From Robiginitomaculum sp. (GTDB lineage: Bacteria > Pseudomonadota > Alphaproteobacteria > Caulobacterales > Maricaulaceae), in NCBI GenBank assembly GCA_002732905.1, contig NVTC01000015.1, forward strand, positions 30,485 to 41,190: a stretch of DNA of 10,706 nt, read 5' to 3'. Shown here one piece after another: positions 1 to 4,394 of the stretch. The position numbers were made by a program, and so were the translations under genes. The notes beneath the pieces were generated by a model that saw only the letters and a list, made by a program, of their open reading frames with translations, had not been told where the DNA came from and searched no databases. The number at the start of each line of letters is the position of its first letter. Within the stretch, counting starts at the first letter, position 1.

Positions 1-28
1 GAAAATTTAGCCCCCCATATGATAAAGC

Positions 29-36
29 ATGGTTAA
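29..36 (-). promoter_or_regulatory. Possible CtrA half-site downstream of cpaA
   Basis: The minus strand reads TTAACCAT, which matches the 8-base half-site reported for the alphaproteobacterial cell-cycle regulator CtrA. It lies downstream of cpaA, so it would serve a gene to the left of the window; cpaB is the usual neighbour in Caulobacter-type loci. An 8-mer of this composition can occur by chance, so this is weak. Confidence 0.2.
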
Positions 37-70
37 TAAGTGTAAATTTTCTTACGTTTTCCCCCGATAA

Positions 71-580
71 TTACATTAATCCGGCGACATATAGATAAAT
101 ATCACTTTTAGGCAGTGTCATTAGGGCGCCGAATGCCAACGCCAGACCGTATGGCATTTTCTTTTCATCTTTGAATAAACGATGCATCCAGTCAGTAGTC
201 AGCACCTTGACGGGCAAATATTTGCGCCCAACCAATAAGAATATAGCTAATACGCCACCCGCTATAGCCGTATACACTAGATAATACGGCCAAACATCAC
301 CCCAAACCCACCATAATGATGTCGCGGCAAACAGTTTTGCATCACCGCCGCCCAACCAGCCTAAAGCGAACATACCAACACCCACTGTGAAACATGTAAG
401 TCCGACCAGAATGTGTGTGCCCAACACCGCCCAACCCTGCCATGCGAATGGGGTCAGCATGAAAAACCCCGCAACCAAAACCAAACTGATCCAATTAGGG
501 ATCGTCATGCTGGTCAAATCACTCCAACTTGCCGCAAGCATGCAGCCTACGACAACAAAAATTATATATAGCGTCAGCAT
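71..580 (-). CDS. cpaA: Prepilin peptidase of the Tad pilus (CpaA/TadV, A24 family)
   Basis: A 169-residue polytopic membrane protein, the size of the short TadV/CpaA prepilin peptidases that lack the methyltransferase domain of PilD. It should cleave the leader of Flp pilins and TadE/F pseudopilins at the cytoplasmic face of the inner membrane. The two catalytic aspartates of aspartic prepilin peptidases are visible: Asp21 in SDLTSMTIPN and Asp80 in GGGDAK, the GxGD motif. The KMPYGLALA segment near residues 141-149 is also typical of the family. Roughly five or six hydrophobic segments span the chain. The start is supported by GAGGG about five bases upstream of ATG (plus-strand 585-589). 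It follows flp-1 on the same strand, but a strong terminator lies between them, so it probably has its own promoter in 590-680. A Tad-type role fits the adjacent pilins. Confidence 0.93.
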   Translation of the reverse strand: MLTLYIIFVVVGCMLAASWSDLTSMTIPNWISLVLVAGFFMLTPFAWQGWAVLGTHILVGLTCFTVGVGMFALGWLGGGDAKLFAATSLWWVWGDVWPYYLVYTAIAGGVLAIFLLVGRKYLPVKVLTTDWMHRLFKDEKKMPYGLALAFGALMTLPKSDIYLYVAGLM

Positions 581-650
581 AATACCCTCATATTTACGCA
601 GATAGGGTGTTGCCCCATCAAATCATTCGAATATTGCTAACAAAACAGGG

Positions 651-665
651 TTAACGGGGCGTTTA
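651..665. promoter_or_regulatory. CtrA-like box upstream of cpaA
   Basis: The plus strand reads TTAA, seven bases, TTTA, one mismatch from the CtrA consensus TTAA-N7-TTAA and with the correct 11-bp period. It lies 71 bases upstream of the cpaA start and downstream of the flp-1 terminator, where a cpaA promoter would be expected. CtrA controls pilus genes in Caulobacter; its action here is inference. Confidence 0.35.
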
Positions 666-684
666 GAGAAGGCGGCAGAAGCAT

Positions 685-718
685 AAAAAAACCGCTCCGA
701 GCTATGCGCGAAGCGGTT
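685..718 (-). terminator. Intrinsic terminator of flp-1
   Basis: On the minus strand AACCGCT (plus 712-718) pairs with AGCGGTT (plus 690-696) across a 15-base loop, and a run of seven T follows (plus 685-691). It lies 63 bases past the flp-1 stop codon and closely matches the terminator after flp-2. It should insulate cpaA from pilin transcription. Confidence 0.85.
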
Positions 719-765
719 GGTATTTTCAATTTCTCCGCTCCCGAATGGAAGGGGAAAGTTCAATT

Positions 766-775
766 CCGTAAACGG
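766..775 (-). other. Small conserved 3' UTR hairpin of flp-1
   Basis: CCGTTTACGG on the minus strand can fold as a CCG/CGG stem with a four-base loop. It begins six bases after the flp-1 stop codon and occurs identically after flp-2 (1191-1200, three bases after the stop), within a 3' UTR that otherwise shows substitutions. It may protect the mRNA end or simply be retained from the duplication. Confidence 0.4.
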
Positions 776-781
776 TACTTA

Positions 782-952
782 TTAAGCGCCATCAACAGCA
801 GTTGCAACTTCATTGAATTTAGTAGCAAGATTGTCGCCCAATGATGTAGCAGCGGCAATAATACCAACTGAGATCAAAGCGGCAATAAGGCCATATTCAA
901 TAGCAGTTGCACCGGATTCGTCGTTCATAAAACGAGTAATAAAATTTTGCAT
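782..952 (-). CDS. flp: Flp/PilA-type major pilin, copy 1
   Basis: A 56-residue Flp-family (class IVb) pilin, the fibre subunit of the Tad pilus. The prepilin site is clear: a 14-residue charged leader ends in DESG, cleavage would fall before ATAIEYG, and the mature chain carries the conserved Glu5-Tyr6 pair. A single hydrophobic helix follows (about residues 20-38), then the short variable tail DNLATKFNEVATAVDGA. I start at ATG 952, not at an in-frame ATG 21 bases upstream, because GGGAG sits seven bases before 952 and because flp-2 shares this start and spacing. Compared with copy 2, the first 39 residues differ at only two positions (R7H, S28A), while the tails differ in sequence and length. 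It has its own leader and terminator. Confidence 0.95.
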   Translation of the reverse strand: MQNFITRFMNDESGATAIEYGLIAALISVGIIAAATSLGDNLATKFNEVATAVDGA

Positions 953-981
953 AGCTAACTCCCACATATGCATTAAAATAG

Positions 982-1010
982 AAGGTTTCCCTTTTCAGGA
1001 TCATCCCTGA
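982..1010 (-). promoter_or_regulatory. Two-hairpin 5' leader of flp-1
   Basis: In the minus-strand transcript two adjacent hairpins, one base apart, precede the ribosome-binding site. Hairpin 1 (plus 995-1010) has arms UCAGG and CCUGA, extendable by a G-U pair. Hairpin 2 (plus 982-993) is AAGG-GAAA-CCUU, a GNRA tetraloop. The flp-2 leader forms the same pair with changed sequence (1414-1445). The coding start is 30 bases downstream. Whether it stabilises mRNA or binds a regulator is unknown. Confidence 0.55.
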
Positions 1011-1055
1011 TACACAACATAAGAGACAAGAATTTACCAACCAAATAAGGAACAC

Positions 1056-1079
1056 GGTAAAAATTTGGTAAAATTATCA
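1056..1079 (-). promoter_or_regulatory. Pilin promoter box, copy 1 (CtrA-like direct repeat)
   Basis: Twenty-four bases identical to 1492-1515, ending a stretch that has otherwise diverged. On the minus strand it contains TTTACC, five bases, TTTACC: two half-sites with an 11-bp period, the spacing of CtrA boxes (TTAA-N7-TTAA), with TTTA in place of TTAA. Its position about 105-130 bases upstream of the flp-1 start fits a promoter-proximal activator site. Confidence 0.5.
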
Positions 1080-1109
1080 GTGCTCGCAATTGTTCTTATA
1101 TCTGCGCAT

Positions 1110-1143
1110 AAAAAACCGCCCCGAGCTTACGCGCGAAGCGGTT
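1110..1143 (-). terminator. Intrinsic terminator of flp-2
   Basis: On the minus strand AACCGC (plus 1138-1143) pairs with GCGGTT (plus 1114-1119), followed by a T-rich tract (plus 1110-1115). The inner part can add a short GC-GUAA-GC hairpin. It ends flp-2 transcription before the flp-1 promoter box, so the two pilins should be transcribed separately. Confidence 0.85.
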
Positions 1144-1190
1144 GGTATTTTCAATTTCTCTGCTCCTAAGCGAAAGAAAAAAGTTCAAAT

Positions 1191-1200
1191 CCGTAAACGG
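1191..1200 (-). other. Small conserved 3' UTR hairpin of flp-2
   Basis: The same CCGTTTACGG element as after flp-1, three bases after the stop codon. It is fully conserved while nearby positions of the 3' UTR differ between the two copies. Confidence 0.4.
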
Positions 1201-1203
1201 TAC

Positions 1204-1386
1204 TTATTGAGTCGGTGCAGACGTACTAATAGCATCTGCAACAGTATTGAATTTATCAGCAATACTGCCGCCCAATGATGTAGCAGCGGCAATAATGCCA
1301 ACTGCGATCAAAGCAGCAATAAGGCCATATTCAATAGCGGTTGCACCGGATTCGTCGTTCATAAAATGAGTAATAAAATTTTGCAT
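1204..1386 (-). CDS. flp: Flp/PilA-type major pilin, copy 2
   Basis: A 60-residue Flp pilin with the same leader and processing site as copy 1 (DESG before ATAIEYG) and the same hydrophobic helix. The tail differs: GSIADKFNTVADAISTSAPTQ, four residues longer and Ser/Thr-rich at the end. ATG 1386 is preferred over an in-frame ATG 21 bases upstream because of GGGAG seven bases before it. It is the first gene on the minus side of the divergent region shared with the plus-strand pilus genes. The two pilins could be mixed in one fibre, expressed at different times, or partly redundant; the sequence cannot decide. The variable tail is the part expected to lie on the fibre surface. Confidence 0.95.
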   Translation of the reverse strand: MQNFITHFMNDESGATAIEYGLIAALIAVGIIAAATSLGGSIADKFNTVADAISTSAPTQ

Positions 1387-1413
1387 AAGTAACTCCCACG
1401 TATGCATTAAAAT

Positions 1414-1445
1414 AAGGGCGTACCCTTTTCAGGGCCAATCCCTGA
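1414..1445 (-). promoter_or_regulatory. Two-hairpin 5' leader of flp-2
   Basis: Hairpin 1 (plus 1429-1445) has six-base arms UCAGGG and CCCUGA around a five-base loop. Hairpin 2 (plus 1414-1427) is AAGGG-UACG-CCCUU. Compared with flp-1, hairpin 1 changes a G-U pair to G-C, and hairpin 2 swaps the GAAA loop for UACG and gains a G-C pair. Pairing is kept while sequence changes, which suggests a functional RNA structure. Two copies are too few for a statistical covariation test. Confidence 0.55.
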
Positions 1446-1491
1446 TATATGCAACTTAAAGGAGAGTTTTTACTAGCCAGCTAAAAAACAT

Positions 1492-1515
1492 GGTAAAAAT
1501 TTGGTAAAATTATCA
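1492..1515 (-). promoter_or_regulatory. Pilin promoter box, copy 2 (CtrA-like direct repeat)
   Basis: Identical to 1056-1079, with TTTACC-N5-TTTACC on the minus strand. About 15 bases downstream the minus strand reads GCTAGTAAAAAC (plus 1466-1477), loosely like the Caulobacter housekeeping -10 (GCTANAWC). That places the two-hairpin leader within the transcript. The box also lies in the divergent region and might influence the plus-strand operon. Confidence 0.5.
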
Positions 1516-1540
1516 CCGGAGCCCAATTTCAACCAAAAAC

Positions 1541-1562
1541 GCAATATACTCACAAATATTGC
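1541..1562. promoter_or_regulatory. Inverted repeat in the divergent pilus promoter region
   Basis: GCAATAT and ATATTGC are perfect 7-base arms around an 8-base spacer. The element lies between the flp-2 promoter box and the plus-strand gene at 1636, 74 bases before that start, where a dimeric regulator could act on either direction. No known operator is recognised. Confidence 0.35.
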
Positions 1563-1635
1563 ATCACGTTAAATTTTGTAAACGCTTCATTCACCACATC
1601 GGACTATCTATATCTAAAATGTAGAGGAAAACTCA

Positions 1636-2244
1636 ATGTCTATACAACTATACACATATATTTCGCGTGGAATGATTGGTGTTGCCAGCCTGTGCTTTTC
1701 TATTTTTTTACCAAACATAGCCCTTGCGGATAGCTATAATGTTGAAATCAACAAAACAAAAATTATGCACCTTCCAGCGCCTGCTGGTGCAATTATAGTC
1801 GGCAATCCAGAAATTGCAGATATTTCAGTCCACTCCCCGACACTCTTGTTTATTCTAGGTCGCGGTTACGGTGTGACTAATGTTATTATACTCGATGATC
1901 TCGGCAATACTATTCTAGAAACAGATATCCAAGTAGGTGGCAACCAATCAGGTTCTGGCAAACGCTTGTTGATGGCTGGCCAAGGTTGGCAATCCTATGA
2001 TTGTACACCTTTCTGCCAACCGGCCCCTGTGTTAGGTGATGATCCTAAATTCTTGGCTAATTTCAAGGGTCAAGGCCAAGCTATTGATAATACAGGCACG
2101 CCAATCACGACAACCGAAATTTCCGTACCGAGTACGAATGTAGGCGTTTTAAACTCTACCCTCCCTAATACATCAGCATCTTTTGCAAATGCAACCAGCC
2201 AACCGACTGCACAAATTCAAAGTCGTAGAGTTATCGAATATTAA
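1636..2244 (+). CDS. Secreted pilus-assembly N-domain protein (CpaC/RcpA N-terminal domain only)
   Basis: A 202-residue exported protein. An N-terminal hydrophobic segment ends in NIALA|DS, a signal-peptidase-I-type site near residue 31. Residues 33-101 match the short N-terminal domain of T2SS/T3SS/Tad secretins (PF13629-like): LPAPAGAIIVGNPEIADISV, then GRGYGVTNVIILDDLGN. No secretin barrel follows; the rest is a Thr/Ser/Asn-rich, probably flexible tail. A DCTPFC motif (Cys123, Cys127) just after the domain recalls similar Cys-pair motifs in alphaproteobacterial relatives and could form a disulphide. Standalone proteins of this kind accompany alphaproteobacterial Tad loci and probably work in the periplasm near the CpaC secretin; the precise role is unproven. 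The start is supported by GAGGAA nine bases upstream. It opens the plus-strand gene set with the two TadE/F-like genes. Confidence 0.8.
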   Translation: MSIQLYTYISRGMIGVASLCFSIFLPNIALADSYNVEINKTKIMHLPAPAGAIIVGNPEIADISVHSPTLLFILGRGYGVTNVIILDDLGNTILETDIQVGGNQSGSGKRLLMAGQGWQSYDCTPFCQPAPVLGDDPKFLANFKGQGQAIDNTGTPITTTEISVPSTNVGVLNSTLPNTSASFANATSQPTAQIQSRRVIEY

Positions 2245-2246
2245 TT

Positions 2247-2262
2247 CCTAACCTAGGTTAGG
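2247..2262. terminator. Perfect 16-bp palindrome, possible attenuator or operator
   Basis: CCTAACCTAGGTTAGG equals its own reverse complement. It starts two bases after the stop codon at 2242-2244. In RNA it would fold as a six-base stem CCUAAC/GUUAGG with a CUAG loop, followed by TATATTTT. This resembles a weak intrinsic terminator that could lower expression of the downstream tadE-like genes, or it may be a dimeric protein site. The 84-base gap to tadE is otherwise featureless. Confidence 0.45.
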
Positions 2263-2328
2263 TATATTTTAACCACTATATTTAAGTCAAAATTAGTCCC
2301 CTTTTGTTATATTTCTCGACAGAGATTA

Positions 2329-2937
2329 ATGTGGAAAAGAGATATGCGCACTAAAATTATACAAAATAATCGCCAAGGCAAACGTAAACTATTCAGTTTA
2401 CTCCGCCGTGATAAAACTGGTGCAACAGCTGTCGAGTTTGCTTTGCTAGGTATACCGTTTATGGCATTGCTGTTCGGCATAGTCGAAATTTCCATACTAT
2501 TCTTTATTACATCAACAGTGCATCATGCCGTAGCTGAAGTTGCCAGGGAAATAAGAACTGGTGAATTTCAATTGTCAGGTGGTGGTGCTGGCGAATTTAA
2601 GGCGGCTATATGTAGCGCTATGAGCACAGTCGGCAATTGTGACAATTTGCGTGTGGACGTTATCTCTTCAGCCTCCGGTAAATTTTCTGCGCTTGCCTTA
2701 CCCGCATCACCAACATCTTGCTCTGGCACCCCGGCAGAAGTAAAAGCTTGTGAAGCAAGTGACCCCGCAATGCCAGCCGACCAATACGAGAATACTGAAG
2801 GTGGTGATGTCGTTATTGTCAGGGTTCAATATGTGCACCATCTATCGGTTCCAAACGAACTGACACGTCTCTCGAATGCAGCAGGCAATACGCATGTGAT
2901 TACGGCGACGACTGCCTTTAAAAATGAACCCTTTTAG
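2329..2937 (+). CDS. tadE: TadE-like minor pseudopilin
   Basis: A 202-residue protein with the TadE-like architecture: a basic N-terminus, RRDKTGATAVEFALLGIPF with a prepilin-like cleavage site after Gly31 and Glu at position 5 of the mature chain, one membrane helix (about residues 32-60), then a periplasmic domain. TadE-family pseudopilins are processed by the Tad prepilin peptidase and are needed for pilus assembly. Four Cys are present (residues 94, 104, 136, 145) and could form disulphides. The start is uncertain: ATG 2329 follows a weak AGAG, while ATG 2344, five codons in, follows GGAAAAGAG at reasonable distance; both keep the whole pseudopilin region. It is followed by the second pseudopilin after 18 bases, so the two are almost certainly cotranscribed. 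Confidence 0.88.
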   Translation: MWKRDMRTKIIQNNRQGKRKLFSLLRRDKTGATAVEFALLGIPFMALLFGIVEISILFFITSTVHHAVAEVAREIRTGEFQLSGGGAGEFKAAICSAMSTVGNCDNLRVDVISSASGKFSALALPASPTSCSGTPAEVKACEASDPAMPADQYENTEGGDVVIVRVQYVHHLSVPNELTRLSNAAGNTHVITATTAFKNEPF

Positions 2938-2955
2938 GTTTGCCAGGAGAGACCA

Positions 2956-3576
2956 ATGTATAAAGCTATGAAATACTCTATTGCTAATTTGCAAACTTTG
3001 GCAAAGCGCGTCATTAAGAACAAAGACGGTGTGGCCGCAATTGAGTTTGCCTTTGTTGCTCCTGTAATGATTGCCCTTTATATTGGCCTAGCAGAAGTAT
3101 CCCTGCTGATTTCGGTTGACCGCAATGTTTCTCATGCAACTTCTGTTACGGGCGACTTAGCCACTCAAGAAGCGAGCCTAAACGTAAACGATGTAGAAGA
3201 CATTTTCAATGCCGCTCTGGCCGTGCTTGGTACAAGTTATACCAACTCTCAGCGGGTGAGCATAGATATGATCAGCTTTGAAGTTGACGCTGCTGGCATC
3301 ACACAGGAAGTCGGCTACGCAAAACTTGGCACTGGTTTTAGTACAAAATTTGATCCGGCGGGCACAAGTACCACACTGTTGAACGAAACTTCAGGTTTAG
3401 TCGTGACCAGGATTATATATGAATATCATTCACCATCACGTACCTATGTGCAAACACCAAGTTTGTCAGAAACATTTATGCTCAAACCCCGTAAATCAAA
3501 ATCTATTTCTTTTGGTGGTACCGCAATTACCTGCACCGTGATAAACTCGAGCAATGGCCCTCGGGCAAATTGCTAA
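2956..3576 (+). CDS. TadE/TadF-like minor pseudopilin
   Basis: A 206-residue protein with a pseudopilin N-terminus: KNKDGVAAIEFAFVAPVMIA, probable cleavage after Gly25, Glu30 at mature position 5, one membrane helix (about residues 26-54), then a periplasmic domain of about 150 residues. RNVSHATSVTGDLATQ directly after the helix is common in alphaproteobacterial TadE/TadF homologues. Only two Cys are present, Cys193 and the C-terminal Cys206, which could bond with each other. A strong AGGAGAG six bases before the ATG supports the start. It is second in a pair with the TadE-like gene; I call it TadF-like from position and shape, since TadE and TadF are hard to separate by eye. It ends 10 bases from the convergent phosphatase gene and no terminator is obvious. 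Confidence 0.85.
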   Translation: MYKAMKYSIANLQTLAKRVIKNKDGVAAIEFAFVAPVMIALYIGLAEVSLLISVDRNVSHATSVTGDLATQEASLNVNDVEDIFNAALAVLGTSYTNSQRVSIDMISFEVDAAGITQEVGYAKLGTGFSTKFDPAGTSTTLLNETSGLVVTRIIYEYHSPSRTYVQTPSLSETFMLKPRKSKSISFGGTAITCTVINSSNGPRANC

Positions 3577-3586
3577 TAACGATATT

Positions 3587-4372
3587 TTACTGCGTATAAT
3601 GCGCTCTCAAATCGGCAATGTTTTGCGCACTAAGCGTCAAAATTTCACGGGCATATTGCTCTACATCACCTATAACCCGTAGCGAGCGTTCAAGATAATC
3701 CGGTTCCACATGAAAATACGGCCTTAACGCATCTACCGTAAAACTACGATCATAGCGTTTTTCCATTTTCTGAGTGATTAAGGGGATAATGGCGTCGAGA
3801 TCAACGGCATCTTGGGTGCGCATATACTCTTCCATTACGTCATCGCTAGATGCACCTAACAACATAAGCAATATTGCCGAAAATGTGCCAGTTCGGTCTT
3901 TACCGGCAGCACAGTGTACATAAGCCCCCTCGCCCGTCCCAGCCATACGTTTCAAACTTTTGGCCGTCAATCCAGTGAACCCCGGATCCAATGGTCTATC
4001 TTCATAAGAGCCAAGCATATATCGCCGAGCATCATCCGCCGTGTTCAACTTGTGAATAGCGAAAGCCTCATGGGGTGCTAATTCGTTTGGATCCGTTTGA
4101 TCATGTGCCGCCTCGAATTCAAATATTTCAGGTCGAAATATATCTGACACAGGCGTGGATTGGCGTTTTCGCTCGGGAAGATACCGTAGATCAATAAGCA
4201 ACGAGATACCCATATCAGCCAAGCGCTGCTGCTCGTCTTTTGACATTGAACTAAGCTGTGCACCTCTAAACAACTTGCCAAGGACGACCTTGCGCCCATC
4301 TGGTAAATCATGCCCACCATAATCGCGAACATTCAGGATATTATCAAACTGCAAAATTCGGTACATGGACAT
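3587..4372 (-). CDS. Tyrosine-phosphatase-like protein (PF13350 family)
   Basis: A 261-residue cytoplasmic protein with the Cys-based phosphatase P-loop HCAAGKDRTG: nucleophile Cys154 and phosphate-binding Arg160. The CxxGKDRTG form, the N-terminal NVRDYGG motif (14-20), FRGAQLS (35-41) and LLIDLR (58-63) are hallmarks of the bacterial Y_phosphatase3 family (IphP/LipA-like). Members hydrolyse phosphotyrosine, other phosphoproteins or phosphoinositides; the substrate here cannot be predicted. There is no signal peptide. It starts 22 bases after the nrdB stop on the same strand, so cotranscription with nrdB is likely. A functional link is only suggested by position. The start could be ATG 4372 or ATG 4366; the ribosome-binding site is poor for both, consistent with coupled translation from nrdB. 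Confidence 0.88.
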   Translation of the reverse strand: MSMYRILQFDNILNVRDYGGHDLPDGRKVVLGKLFRGAQLSSMSKDEQQRLADMGISLLIDLRYLPERKRQSTPVSDIFRPEIFEFEAAHDQTDPNELAPHEAFAIHKLNTADDARRYMLGSYEDRPLDPGFTGLTAKSLKRMAGTGEGAYVHCAAGKDRTGTFSAILLMLLGASSDDVMEEYMRTQDAVDLDAIIPLITQKMEKRYDRSFTVDALRPYFHVEPDYLERSLRVIGDVEQYAREILTLSAQNIADLRAHYTQ

Positions 4373-4394
4373 CTTTCACGCTAGAAAATTACTT

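Larger units (their letters stand above)
681..1079 (-). repeat. Tandem pilin unit A (promoter box to terminator, flp-1)
   Basis: This stretch is a diverged direct repeat of 1105-1515. The alignable parts run through the whole transcription unit: the promoter-proximal box (24 identical bases at the right end), the leader, the pilin gene, the 3' UTR and the terminator. The coding core and the 3' UTR are the best conserved; the pilin C-terminal tail and the leader just below the box have diverged most. It is not a mobile element: I see no transposase and no terminal repeats. Confidence 0.85.
1105..1515 (-). repeat. Tandem pilin unit B (promoter box to terminator, flp-2)
   Basis: The second copy of the duplicated pilin transcription unit (partner 681-1079), directly adjacent in head-to-tail order. 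It keeps all parts: 24-base box, two-hairpin leader, pilin gene, 3' UTR with hairpin, and terminator. Confidence 0.85.

Noticed and set aside
387..605. Plus-strand open frame of 72 codons
   Set aside because: It lies antisense to cpaA, whose catalytic motifs are clear, and its translation shows no domain or ribosome-binding site.
1090..1278. Plus-strand open frame of 62 codons
   Set aside because: It runs through the flp-2 terminator, 3' UTR and coding end in antisense; the product has no recognisable features.
681..1515. Duplicated segment as an insertion sequence or integron cassette
   Set aside because: There is no transposase, integrase, terminal repeat or target-site duplication; each unit is a complete pilin gene with its control elements.
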